A DNA stretch of 64,000 bases from Microbacteriaceae bacterium (GCA_007117135.1 SKHB01000022.1:62001-126000); one strand, 5' to 3'; positions 24,989-33,002 are shown, counted from the first letter of the stretch. Notes: generated from the sequence alone by a model not told the origin. Made by a program: numbers and translations.

Positions 24989-25749
24989 GTGAATCTCTCC
25001 TTCTCATTGGCGAGCCAAATAATGGTGCCAGGGAGATTTACGAGACCTCCCTGCTCCTAGGTTATCGGCCGGTGTTTGTGCTCGCCGATGGGGGAGCGGT
25101 CCCAGGCGGCTGGGACCAATATTGCTGGGAGACCCTCCCCCATGAGCTGAAAAACTATCCGGCGTTTCTCGCCGCAGCAATTATTCCCGAGGAGCTTCGC
25201 TCCCTACGGATTGATCGACGGTGGCTGGTGGCCGAGCAACGCGCAATTGCGGACGCTGCCGCCCACGGAGTGTCGAACTGGACCACCCTGGTTCATCCCT
25301 CAGCCCAGGTAAGTCAATCTGCAGAAATCGGACGCGGCGTGTTTATTGGTCCACTGGCGAGCGTGTCGAGTTCGGCCAGAGTGGGAGATTTCGCCGTGGT
25401 CGGCAGAAACAGCTCTCTGGGACACGATTCCACCCTGGGTGATTTCAGTCGCCTGGGGCCAGGCGCCGTCGTCCCCGGTGCGGTGACCATCGGCGCAGGG
25501 GTGGTCATTGGACCGGCGGCAACCGTCATCAATGGAATACGGATTGGAGACGGAGTATTGGTGGGAGCAGGCTCAGTCGTCACGCGTCACATTCGACGCC
25601 CGATTCAAGTTATGGGAAACCCGGCCCGGCCACTACGGAGACCCCTCAGCATGGTTCGACGTGCTCTGAAAAGAGTCACCCGGAGGTCCCTCATTAAGGC
25701 CGGTTTGTATGGGCGAGCCCGCGATGCCTACCGCAGAAAATTCGGCTGA
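24985..25749 (+). CDS. Left-handed beta-helix acyltransferase (NeuD-like)
   Basis: The 254-residue protein has an N-terminal Rossmann-like part (Leu-Leu-Leu-Ile-Gly-Glu) and a hexapeptide-repeat beta helix (about 100-205) rich in Ile/Val-Gly turns, with a candidate catalytic His in Leu-Gly-His-Asp-Ser. It resembles NeuD/PglD sugar O- or N-acyltransferases. The C-terminal 45 residues are strongly basic, which is unusual for the family. Translation is coupled to the BKACE gene through ATGA. The substrate may be a sugar on the cluster product (inference). Confidence 0.82.
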   Translation: MSESLLLIGEPNNGAREIYETSLLLGYRPVFVLADGGAVPGGWDQYCWETLPHELKNYPAFLAAAIIPEELRSLRIDRRWLVAEQRAIADAAAHGVSNWTTLVHPSAQVSQSAEIGRGVFIGPLASVSSSARVGDFAVVGRNSSLGHDSTLGDFSRLGPGAVVPGAVTIGAGVVIGPAATVINGIRIGDGVLVGAGSVVTRHIRRPIQVMGNPARPLRRPLSMVRRALKRVTRRSLIKAGLYGRARDAYRRKFG

Positions 25750-25778
25750 TTGGCTCCAGGACGCTTCTCCTCACCGAG

Positions 25779-26981
25779 CTAAATATCTGAATTCGTCCGT
25801 CCTCGAAGTAGCCGGCCAAGCTGCCACAAGAAAGCCTGCACCATGCCGATTCGCCGAGGATGGTCGGCTGTCTTGGGAAACCACACGAGCCCCCGAGCGA
25901 TCATGCGGACGATGAGGGCACGCCTGGAGGAGTAGCGCGACAGGTGCCGAAAATTCCTGCGTAGCGGCCCACCGCCCCCGCGGTTGAGAACCGTGGAAGG
26001 CTCGCCAGGGCCGTGGGAACGTTGAAACATGTCGAACATCGCAACAACATTTCTCGTGCTCGGGTCAGGGAGGCCACCGAGTTCAGGCAAACGGAGACCA
26101 AAAAGGGTTTCGCAGAAACAGACAAGGTCAGCAATGACTTGCCTGGATGCCAAGGGGAGGTCGATGAGGACCCCTCCATCCGCTCGGGCACATAGCCGGA
26201 TAAAGTCGATTAGCCGGCGCAGTGAATGGCAGTAGTCGAGGTAGAAGTGGTAGGCGGAGGCAGCCAAGGCATCACTCGGGTGAAGAGTGCGGATCTCCTG
26301 CCCGCTCAAGCCCACCGTGACGGCGCGACGGAGAAGAGAGCTTGCATCGGGAAGCATCTCAGGTTCTGTCGCCACCCGCCAGTGAACGTCTACTTCAGCC
26401 CAATCCGACCGGTAGGGCAATTCGCGATTGCGGAAACAGACAAACGACCATCCAAGCTTCGAACGAGGACCCAGCGCATAGACGGGGTGGAAACCCGAGC
26501 GTGTAAGCATTCGATCGACGAGGGGGGCGTCCTCTGGTCGAATCAGCACGTCAACATCACCTGCGCCACGAATTGAAGCTTCGGCTGCGCTCATCATCGC
26601 AAGTGGCCACCCTTTGAACACCAGGTGGTCAATGGATTCCTCCGATAAGAGCCGAGAAATGCGAAGCGTCCAGGCGTGGAGGCTTAGTGTAGCGATCTCG
26701 AGGTCGAATTCAGACAGTCGAGACCCCTCCTTGCGAATCTCCCCGATGAGCCCTGGGGTGAGCGAAAAGAATTCGGAATGATGTCGAACAAATCCGGTGA
26801 GACGTTCGCGCTCAACAAGTACGGCGAGTGCTTGGACGGAGACTGCTCGGGGTGGGATCAATGGTGGCTCGGCGGTCCGAATCAGCGAAAGTTCCGTGGC
26901 GAGACTCTCAGCGATTAACTGAATCAGCAGATCACGTTCCAGGTTCACGTTCGAACCCTGACGCCTCGCATCTTGGCTCAT
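25779..26981 (-). CDS. Nucleotidyltransferase-fold protein (NTP_transf_5 type)
   Basis: The 400-residue protein has the Leu-Val-Phe-Lys-Gly-Trp-Pro-Leu-Ala helix (Lys123) and Arg-Gly-Ala-Gly-Asp-Val-Asp (138-144), followed by Glu-Val-Asp-Val-His-Trp, the active-site pattern of the uncharacterised nucleotidyltransferase family found in lasso-peptide and exopolysaccharide clusters. As I recall, a homologue in the pseudomycoidin lasso cluster decorates the phosphorylated C-terminus with hexose. ATG 26981 overlaps the B2 stop (TGATG), so the two are translationally coupled. Confidence 0.82.
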   Translation of the reverse strand: MSQDARRQGSNVNLERDLLIQLIAESLATELSLIRTAEPPLIPPRAVSVQALAVLVERERLTGFVRHHSEFFSLTPGLIGEIRKEGSRLSEFDLEIATLSLHAWTLRISRLLSEESIDHLVFKGWPLAMMSAAEASIRGAGDVDVLIRPEDAPLVDRMLTRSGFHPVYALGPRSKLGWSFVCFRNRELPYRSDWAEVDVHWRVATEPEMLPDASSLLRRAVTVGLSGQEIRTLHPSDALAASAYHFYLDYCHSLRRLIDFIRLCARADGGVLIDLPLASRQVIADLVCFCETLFGLRLPELGGLPDPSTRNVVAMFDMFQRSHGPGEPSTVLNRGGGGPLRRNFRHLSRYSSRRALIVRMIARGLVWFPKTADHPRRIGMVQAFLWQLGRLLRGRTNSDI

Positions 26982-27475
26982 CAATCCTTGGCACTAGTTG
27001 CAGTTGGGACGGTGGAGTGCCCTGACAAGCGGAACATAGTGGCGGGGAAGAAACCTTCCTTCTCGAGCTCACCAATGATTGTTTCCCTTCGGGAAATCAG
27101 CCAGGCGTGTGCCGGCCAGTTGGCATTACCTTCTGGTTTCAAGCCAATGACCACGTCGCCGGGAATGTTCCAGGATAGGAGGATGCGCTGCCCGGTGAAC
27201 GCCCGAGCCAAGCACGATGGTTTCCACGGCAGTGCCCTGGACGCCCGATAAATGGCTTCCTTCAATTCGTTGTGTCGAGAATTGGTCTCCTCCGAACCCA
27301 GAAGGGTTGTCGGCTGAGAGTCGGGAACTGGGCCCGGAGTGCCCAAGAGGGAACCCCACCAGGTCATCGGGACCGCCCGCTGAAGAAACGTGCCCACGAT
27401 TAGAAGCAGCCATGCCTGCACCAGAAGGGGAACTCTGCGCCGCGGAGCATCAGGGCCGGAGATTGTTTCGCTCAC
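26981..27475 (-). CDS. B2-type leader peptidase (transglutaminase-like cysteine protease)
   Basis: The 164-residue protein has a hydrophobic N-terminal helix (about 15-32), then the lasso B2 domain: Leu-Pro-Trp-Lys-Pro-Ser-Cys-Leu-Ala-Arg-Ala (Cys88) and Pro-Ala-His-Ala-Trp (His123), with Glu136 a possible third residue where Asp is usual. B2 proteins cut the leader from RRE-bound precursors. GTG 27475 lies exactly six bases after TAGAGT on the minus strand, with no ribosome binding site, so the mRNA is probably leaderless. Divergent from the PqqD-like gene by 38 bases. Confidence 0.85.
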   Translation of the reverse strand: MSETISGPDAPRRRVPLLVQAWLLLIVGTFLQRAVPMTWWGSLLGTPGPVPDSQPTTLLGSEETNSRHNELKEAIYRASRALPWKPSCLARAFTGQRILLSWNIPGDVVIGLKPEGNANWPAHAWLISRRETIIGELEKEGFFPATMFRLSGHSTVPTATSAKD

Positions 27476-27481
27476 GCCACC

Positions 27482-27487
27482 ACTCTA
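27482..27487 (-). promoter_or_regulatory. -10 box of the B2/nucleotidyltransferase operon
   Basis: TAGAGT ends six bases before the GTG start of the B2 gene, the leaderless arrangement repeated elsewhere in the window. Confidence 0.5.
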
Positions 27488-27502
27488 GAGAATCGCGCGT
27501 GC

Positions 27503-27508
27503 AATAAT
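27503..27508 (+). promoter_or_regulatory. -10 box of the PqqD-like/kinase operon
   Basis: AATAAT (five of six matches to TATAAT) ends five bases before GTG 27514. No ribosome binding site is visible. Together with the box at 27482-27487 it makes a compact divergent promoter. Confidence 0.45.
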
Positions 27509-27513
27509 GTACT

Positions 27514-27780
27514 GTGCGGACCGTAGAGAGACACCCAGATGCCGTTGACGCCACTGTCGAGGATGAGCTGGTCGTGATGAACATCCAATCTCTTGACTAT
27601 TACCGATTCAACGAGGTGGCCAGAACCATTTGGGCTTTGCTTTCTGAAGGACCCCGAACTGAAGACTCAATTTGTGAGGCGCTTCTCCAGGAATACGAGG
27701 TGGACGATAGCGAGTGTCGGGCTTCGGTGGCGACATTCCTCGACGATGCCCTGACACGCCATTTTCTGCGTTCCGTGTGA
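27514..27780 (+). CDS. PqqD-family RiPP recognition element protein (B1-like)
   Basis: The 88-residue protein has the RRE winged-helix layout: beta-strands with Leu-Val-Val-Met-Asn-Ile-Gln-Ser-Leu-Asp-Tyr-Tyr, Phe-Asn-Glu-Val-Ala-Arg-Thr-Ile-Trp, then the Val-Asp-Asp-Ser-Glu helical end. B1/PqqD proteins bind precursor leaders and present them to the B2 peptidase. The stop overlaps the kinase start (GTGA), so recognition protein and kinase are co-translated. Its expected ligand is the peptide at 22123-22215. Confidence 0.87.
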   Translation: MRTVERHPDAVDATVEDELVVMNIQSLDYYRFNEVARTIWALLSEGPRTEDSICEALLQEYEVDDSECRASVATFLDDALTRHFLRSV

Positions 27781-28781
27781 CTGATCAGGTCTCAGGTCGG
27801 TTTTTCCTTGCCTTTGGCAGGGTCATCGAATCGGATATCGACCTTCCTCTACTGGCGGAAATTAAAAGTTCAGAGATCCTGAGAGTCGAAGCGCAAATCG
27901 TCGTGGATAATAACCCGATTCCTGTCCCACCGGCTCTAATTTCAAGGAATCCAGCACAGTCCATCACCTTTCACAGAGGACCAAGCCAGGTGGTGGTAGT
28001 GATGCATCAGCTCGGCTGGTTAGCCCGCCTGTGGTCCGCCTCCACCACAATCACACTTCACCCCATTGCCCGGGGAGTGACGAGCCGTGGCGGAGCGATT
28101 AGGACGGCGAATCGAGTGCTTAGTGACAGAGTGGTGACGAACGTGTTGCCCTATCTCCCGCAGCTCTGGGGACTGTGGGGAATCCATGGAGCACTTCTCG
28201 ACACCCCGGGAGGGGGAGTGATGCTCCTTGGACCAAGTTGGTCTGGAAAGTCCACGCTTAGTCAAGTACTCGCACGAGATCACGGGTGGTGGATTCTCGA
28301 CGACGACACCTCTATGGTGACCGAGATAGAGCCACCTTGTTCTTTCGCTCCCATGGGTGCCAAAGCACGATTACGTGAAGACGCGGCAATGTACCTCGGA
28401 ATTGATATCGATAGTTTGGAGAGTTACTCCGGGCGCAAAGGCATTCTGAGTAACGAGGTGCAGCCCCGCCCTCATGCTTCTCAGGGCGTCCAAGCCTTTG
28501 TCACCGTGAAACCGGTGGACGCCCCGGTGCGTACCATCAGCGCACGAACGCGACCTGAATGCACTGCACTCTCCGGGTTGGAGGCCATGCATTCGATTTT
28601 CGAAAGCTTTTTCAGCATCGAGTCCGACCTGCGGACAGTCATTCAGCGCCAGCTATCACTTTCCGCCAAACTGTCCCGAATTCCTCACGTAAGCGTCCGT
28701 TACAGTAGAGGCCTTCACACGCCAGAACAAACTGCGCAGGAAATTGCCAGTGCGATTGGGCCCTTTTTGGAAGTTAAGTAG
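27777..28781 (+). CDS. HPr-kinase-like P-loop protein
   Basis: The 334-residue protein (GTG 27777, overlapping the PqqD-like stop) has the HprK-type C-terminal kinase core: His-Gly-Ala-Leu (137-140), Walker A Gly-Pro-Ser-Trp-Ser-Gly-Lys-Ser-Thr (152-160) and Asp-Asp-Asp at 175-177. The N-terminal half is unrelated to HPr-binding regions. In paeninodin-type lasso clusters such kinases phosphorylate the C-terminal Ser of the precursor. Here Ser26 or Ser29 of the putative precursor are candidate acceptors. No HPr or PTS gene is nearby, supporting a peptide substrate. Confidence 0.83.
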   Translation: MTDQVSGRFFLAFGRVIESDIDLPLLAEIKSSEILRVEAQIVVDNNPIPVPPALISRNPAQSITFHRGPSQVVVVMHQLGWLARLWSASTTITLHPIARGVTSRGGAIRTANRVLSDRVVTNVLPYLPQLWGLWGIHGALLDTPGGGVMLLGPSWSGKSTLSQVLARDHGWWILDDDTSMVTEIEPPCSFAPMGAKARLREDAAMYLGIDIDSLESYSGRKGILSNEVQPRPHASQGVQAFVTVKPVDAPVRTISARTRPECTALSGLEAMHSIFESFFSIESDLRTVIQRQLSLSAKLSRIPHVSVRYSRGLHTPEQTAQEIASAIGPFLEVK

Positions 28782-29137
28782 CACTACGTCCGCCGACGTC
28801 TGCTCCTGCCGTTGCTGAACATTGAACGCAATTGAACAACAGGAGCGATTGAGATCCTCGCTCGACGCGGAGGATGACCATTAGGCAACTAAGGCACCTT
28901 GCCTCCACGAGCGTCCTGCAGTCTTGCACCTACAACGCCCCCCAAAAATAGATGGGAGTGACCTGACGACCGTCCGCCGGACACTGCCCCCACTGGTACT
29001 GATGGCTGTCCACTAGTGACAGTCGCCACAGGTCCCAATGTGGCGAGCGCTGAGCACGACGTTGTGGGCACGGCCCTGGACTTGCTTGCCTACTCCCCCG
29101 TGCATACGAGGAAAAAGACTCTCTTGCCCAAATCGTT
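28782..29137. other. Non-coding spacer at the right edge of the accessory region
   Basis: No supported gene lies between the two convergent genes. It contains the stem-loop at 28802-28846 and a weak minus-strand 60-codon frame (28889-29071) without a ribosome binding site. The right boundary of the accessory segment probably lies here, but I see no tRNA or direct-repeat partner of the left scar. Confidence 0.5.
28802..28846. repeat. Stem-loop with three TGAAC repeats
   Basis: GCTCCTG (28802-28808) pairs with CAGGAGC (28840-28846). The loop holds three spaced TGAAC copies. It lies 20 bases after the kinase stop and could be a terminator without a T-run or the end of a mobile segment. Confidence 0.4.
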
Positions 29138-29821
29138 CTAATCCTCAGTCAAAAGGTCTGGCCGCATCTCGCGGGTTCTTTTTTTCGCCTGTTCGGCTCG
29201 CCAAGAACGAATCTCCCCGTGGTGACCGCTCAGCAACACATCCGGGACGGACAACCCCCGCCACTCGGCAGGTTTCGTGTATACCGGGTATTCCAGTAAA
29301 CCGTCCTCGTGGCTTTCCTCGACAAGCGACTCGGGGTTACCCAGCACTCCAGGAATCAACCGGCCAACGGCCTCCACTATCGCCAAAACGGCCACCTCGC
29401 CACCGTTCAACACATAGTCACCCACGCTCACGCTCAGCACGTCGTGCGTCTGGGCGTAGTAGTCAATGACCCGCTGGTCAATGCCCTCATACCTGCCACA
29501 AGCAAACACCAGGTGGTCCACGCCGCTCAACGCCTTTGCGGTGTCCTGGTGAAAAAGACGACCAGAGGGCGTGGGAACGACCAGGGTGCTGGTGGGAGTC
29601 AACACCTCATCCAGCGCCCTCCCCCACGGTTCGGGCATCATGACCATGCCGGCACCCCCACCATAGGGAGAGTCATCAACGGTCTTGTGAACATCTTCAG
29701 TCCACGACCTCAGGTCGTGGACTCGAACGTCGAGCAAACCCTTCTCCCGGGCTTTGCCTAACAGCGACACGTCGAGCGGAGCAAAATAGTGGGGAAAAAT
29801 GGTGATGATGTCGATGCGCAC
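29138..29821 (-). CDS. trmD: tRNA (guanine-N1)-methyltransferase
   Basis: TrmD makes m1G37 in tRNAs reading CNN codons, preventing frameshifts. The 227-residue SPOUT protein has the knot motifs Cys-Gly-Arg-Tyr-Glu-Gly-Ile-Asp and Gly-Asp-Tyr-Val-Leu-Asn-Gly-Gly-Glu and the linker [11 protein letters not shown]. The GTG start shares a base with the rimM stop (TAGTG). It is the last gene of the rpsP-KH-rimM-trmD unit. Confidence 0.96.
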   Translation of the reverse strand: MRIDIITIFPHYFAPLDVSLLGKAREKGLLDVRVHDLRSWTEDVHKTVDDSPYGGGAGMVMMPEPWGRALDEVLTPTSTLVVPTPSGRLFHQDTAKALSGVDHLVFACGRYEGIDQRVIDYYAQTHDVLSVSVGDYVLNGGEVAVLAIVEAVGRLIPGVLGNPESLVEESHEDGLLEYPVYTKPAEWRGLSVPDVLLSGHHGEIRSWRAEQAKKRTREMRPDLLTED

Positions 29822-30423
29822 TACTCGGTCTCGCCTTCTGTGCCCTCGCCAACAGTGCGATCCTCGAAGAGCCCCCCGGGCGGAGTGATAGTCACCCGCG
29901 CCTGCTCAACGTCGACCTCCGGGACAAACTGCTTCACAAACGGCAGGAGCACTTCTTCACCGTCTGCCATCGCGATTGCAAGAAGATCTTGGGACGGCAA
30001 GTGGTCCACCCGAGCAATCCGGCCAATTTGGTGGCCATCACGCCAGACCGCCAAACCCACCAGTTGGTGGTCAAACCAGGCGTCGTCTTCTTGCGGTCGA
30101 GTATCGACATCATCCGACACCCACAAAATCGCCTTCACCAAACCTTCTGCTTGGGTGCGGTCATCAACACCGTCAAAAAATGCCACAGCTTGTGCGTTAT
30201 AGAACCGCAGCTCCCGAACAACCAGTGTTTGGCCAAACCACGGCGAATCGGTGGGAACTTGGACACTCAGCGTTGTCCCGGGCTTAAATCGAAGTTCCGG
30301 GTCGTCTGTGTAGAGCTCCAATTTCAGGCCGCCTTTGAGGCCGTGAGCTTTCACGAGGCGAGCAACACGAAGTTCAACCCGCTGTGGTTTGGGAGCGGGA
30401 AGGCTGCCCTTCCGCTCGGACAT
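29821..30423 (-). CDS. rimM: 16S rRNA processing protein RimM
   Basis: RimM assists maturation of the 30S head and binds S19. The 200-residue protein has the N-terminal RimM barrel ([12 protein letters not shown]) and a C-terminal PRC barrel with Leu-Leu-Pro-Phe-Val and Pro-Pro-Gly-Gly-Leu. The acidic Thr/Glu-rich tail is dispensable in the family. The start overlaps the KH-domain gene stop (TAATG). Confidence 0.94.
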   Translation of the reverse strand: MSERKGSLPAPKPQRVELRVARLVKAHGLKGGLKLELYTDDPELRFKPGTTLSVQVPTDSPWFGQTLVVRELRFYNAQAVAFFDGVDDRTQAEGLVKAILWVSDDVDTRPQEDDAWFDHQLVGLAVWRDGHQIGRIARVDHLPSQDLLAIAMADGEEVLLPFVKQFVPEVDVEQARVTITPPGGLFEDRTVGEGTEGETE

Positions 30424-30659
30424 TAGGAATCCTGGTCGACGACGTCGACCCGAACCCTACGCTTCCCGGCCAGGGCCGACACCACCGTCCTCAACGCTTT
30501 GGCTGTGCGACCAGACCGGCCGATGACACGACCTAAGTCGTCCGGGTGAACTCGAATTTCGAGAATGTCACCCCGCTGGCTAGATACCGACGTCACACTC
30601 ACCTCGTCGGGGTGATCAACAATCTTCCCGACGAGGTGAGTGAGCGCACGTTCTAACAC
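30423..30659 (-). CDS. khpA: KH-domain RNA-binding protein (KhpA/YlqC type)
   Basis: The 78-residue protein is a single type II KH domain with the Gly-Arg-Val-Ile-Gly-Arg-Ser-Gly-Arg loop. Homologues bind RNA broadly and affect cell shape and ribosome biogenesis in Gram-positives. Its place between rpsP and rimM with a gap of two bases and a TAATG overlap is the standard operon. Confidence 0.93.
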   Translation of the reverse strand: MLERALTHLVGKIVDHPDEVSVTSVSSQRGDILEIRVHPDDLGRVIGRSGRTAKALRTVVSALAGKRRVRVDVVDQDS

Positions 30660-30661
30660 GA

Positions 30662-31360
30662 CTAGTTGTCGTCCTTCTTGGGTTCTTCTTCGGCAGCCGT
30701 CGCCTCGTCGGCAACGGCGGCTTCCTCTGCGGGGGCGGCTTCAGCGGGCGCAGGTGCTTCTTCAGCAGCCGGCGCTTCGTCCACAGGAGCAGCCTCGTCA
30801 GCAACGGCGGCTTCCTCTGCGGGGGCGGCTTCAGCGGGCGCAGGTGCTTCTTCAGCAGCCGGCGCTTCGTCCACAGGAGCAGCCTCGTCGGCAGCGGCGG
30901 CTTCCTCTACGGGAGCCTCTGTCGCAGGAGCGTCGGCGCTGACCGGAGCCTCTTCGGAGACCTCGGCGACTGCGGGAGTTGCTTCAGCTTTCGGAGCCTC
31001 TTCCTTCTTGGCGGACTTGGGGCGAAGAACGGGCTTCTTTTTGGCGTCTGCCTGGAATTCAGGTTTCGGCTCAGCAACCTGAACAGTGCTCTTCGCACCT
31101 TTCTCACCTTTAAAGGTTCCCCAGTCGCCGGTGAGTTTCAAAATTGCCATGACCTGTTCGGTGGGCTGGGCGCCCACACCAAGCCAGTACTGGGCACGAT
31201 CCGACTTGACCTCAATGAAAGAAGGGTTTTCGGTCGGGTGGTATTTTCCGATTTCTTCAATAACTCGACCGTCACGCTTGGTGCGTGAGTCGGCGACGAC
31301 GATTCGGTAGTAGGGCGCACGAATTTTTCCCATGCGCTTCAAACGGATTTTGACAGCCAC
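30662..31360 (-). CDS. rpsP: 30S ribosomal protein S16 with long acidic tail
   Basis: Residues 1 to about 85 are a normal S16 (Val-Lys-Ile-Arg-Leu-Lys-Arg, Arg-Asp-Gly-Arg-Val-Ile-Glu). The remaining roughly 145 residues form a low-complexity Ala/Glu/Pro tail containing a 30-residue unit repeated twice. GTG 31360 with an AGGAG ribosome binding site is the start; the open frame extends further upstream without support. S16 is normally 80-150 residues. The tail is strongly acidic, in contrast to the basic tail on S2. Confidence 0.95.
   Translation of the reverse strand: MAVKIRLKRMGKIRAPYYRIVVADSRTKRDGRVIEEIGKYHPTENPSFIEVKSDRAQYWLGVGAQPTEQVMAILKLTGDWGTFKGEKGAKSTVQVAEPKPEFQADAKKKPVLRPKSAKKEEAPKAEATPAVAEVSEEAPVSADAPATEAPVEEAAAADEAAPVDEAPAAEEAPAPAEAAPAEEAAVADEAAPVDEAPAAEEAPAPAEAAPAEEAAVADEATAAEEEPKKDDN
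30711..30890. repeat. Two tandem 90-bp repeats inside rpsP
   Basis: The segments 30711-30800 and 30801-30890 are nearly identical and encode two copies of a 30-residue Ala/Glu/Pro unit; a partial third copy follows to about 30909. The high nucleotide identity suggests a recent duplication or slippage-prone tract. Confidence 0.85.
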
Positions 31361-31523
31361 TTTTCTCCTGTGGTTTGTGGGCGGTGCAAGGCTCAGTGTC
31401 CAGGTGGGGACCGGCTCTGAGTAAGCGTGTGGTGGCGTCAACACCTGATAGAGGGTCGGGTGAGGACGTCCAGCCCCCTATTGTGTCAGATTCTTCGGCT
31501 GTTCGATAACTGGAAAGGGATTT

Positions 31524-33002
31524 TCAGCTGCCTAAACCGAAACTGGACCCCGACGACGGCGCAGATGGTGGGTTGTGACCCAACTGTTCCATTGCTCGCT
31601 TCGCGGGGTTGCCCGACCGGGGTGCCTTCTTTTTCGTCTTCGATTTCTTTGTTCTCGCGCCGGGGATGGGACCCATACCAGGAATTCGGGGAACACCGCC
31701 CTTGGCCACTGTTTTCATCATTTTCTGAGCTTGCTCAAACCGAACAATCAACTGGTTCACATCCGTCACCGTGGTTCCTGAACCTCCGGCGATTCTCTTG
31801 CGTCGGGACCCGTTGAGAACCTTCGGGTTGAGCCGCTCCCCGGGTGTCATGGAGCGAATAATGGCTTCCGTCCTGCTGATATCACCCTCATCGATCTGAT
31901 CGATCTGCTCTTGCATGCCCCTCGCGCCCGGCAACATTCCCAGCATGGACTGCAGCGAACCCATTTTTTTGACCTGCTGCAACTGATCCAGGAAGTCTTC
32001 CAACGTGAACGTCTCGGAGCGGAACTTTTCTTCCAACTCGCGCTGGGTTTCCTCATCGAACGCCTTTTGAGCCTGCTCGATGAGGGTAAGAATGTCACCA
32101 AGGTCAAGAATTCGTTTGGCCATGCGATCGGGGTAAAAAACTTCAAAGTCTTCCGGTTTTTCGCCCGTCCCCACAAAAAGAATGTCGCGGTCGGTGACCC
32201 CCTTGACACTGAGCGCAGCGCCACCGCGAGCGTCACCATCCAGTTTCGTCAACACCACACCGGTGAAGTCAACCCCTTCCCGGAATGCTTGGGCGGTGTT
32301 CACCGCGTCTTGACCAACCATGGCGTCGAGGACAAAAAGCACCTCGTCGGGGGTCACAGCTTTTTTGATTGCCGCTGCCTGAGCCATCATTTCTTCGTCA
32401 ACACCCAAACGTCCAGCGGTGTCAATGATGACAACGTCGTGAAGCTTGTCGGTAGCGTGTCGAAGGGACTCTTTCGCCACCTTGACTGGATCTCCCACCC
32501 CGCTACCGGGTTGTGGAGCAAAGACGGGAACACCTACCTGACCGCCCACCGTCTGAAGCTGGTTGACCGCACCTGGCCGCTGCAGGTCACAGGCGACAAG
32601 GACGGGAGTGTGGCCCTCATTTTTTAGGTAAAGGGCAAGCTTTGCCGCCAATGAGGTTTTCCCCGCGCCCTGCAAACCTGCCAACATGATGACCGTCGGC
32701 GGGGTCTTCGCTAAAGCTAACCGCCGCCCGGTGCCGCCAAGGATGGCTTCCAGTTCTTCCATCACGATCTGCACAACCTGCTGAGCAGGGTTCAGCGCTT
32801 TACTGACTTCCTCCCCCAGGGCTCGTTCTTTGACTGTTTGGGTGAAAGACTTCACCACGTCGAGGGCGACGTCGCTCTCCAGCAGGGCGCGACGAATGTC
32901 CCGAACGGTTTGGTCAATATCGGCAGGTTTTAGCGAACCTCGTTGCCGGAGGGACTTAAAGGTCTCGGTCAGACGATCTGAGAGGGAACCAAATGTTGCC
33001 AT
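31524..33002 (-). CDS. ffh: Signal recognition particle protein Ffh
   Basis: Ffh binds signal sequences and 4.5S RNA and targets ribosomes to FtsY at the membrane. The 492-residue GTPase has the N domain, Walker A Gly-Leu-Gln-Gly-Ala-Gly-Lys-Thr-Ser near residue 108, Asp-Thr-Ala-Gly-Arg, Thr-Lys-Leu-Asp-Gly-Asp, and the methionine-rich M domain with Arg-Arg-Lys-Arg-Ile-Ala. ATG 33002 follows GGGGGA. It lies between rpsP and ftsY, the usual order. Confidence 0.96.
   Translation of the reverse strand: MATFGSLSDRLTETFKSLRQRGSLKPADIDQTVRDIRRALLESDVALDVVKSFTQTVKERALGEEVSKALNPAQQVVQIVMEELEAILGGTGRRLALAKTPPTVIMLAGLQGAGKTSLAAKLALYLKNEGHTPVLVACDLQRPGAVNQLQTVGGQVGVPVFAPQPGSGVGDPVKVAKESLRHATDKLHDVVIIDTAGRLGVDEEMMAQAAAIKKAVTPDEVLFVLDAMVGQDAVNTAQAFREGVDFTGVVLTKLDGDARGGAALSVKGVTDRDILFVGTGEKPEDFEVFYPDRMAKRILDLGDILTLIEQAQKAFDEETQRELEEKFRSETFTLEDFLDQLQQVKKMGSLQSMLGMLPGARGMQEQIDQIDEGDISRTEAIIRSMTPGERLNPKVLNGSRRKRIAGGSGTTVTDVNQLIVRFEQAQKMMKTVAKGGVPRIPGMGPIPGARTKKSKTKKKAPRSGNPAKRAMEQLGHNPPSAPSSGSSFGLGS

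Noticed and set aside
26981-28781. Standard lasso peptide cluster
   Set aside because: The RRE, B2, kinase and nucleotidyltransferase parts fit, but no asparagine-synthetase-like cyclase is present and the predicted core has no Asp/Glu at position 7-9 after a suitable N-terminal residue.
30666-31082. Ala/Ser-rich plus-strand frame opposite rpsP
   Set aside because: Antisense image of the repetitive S16 tail.
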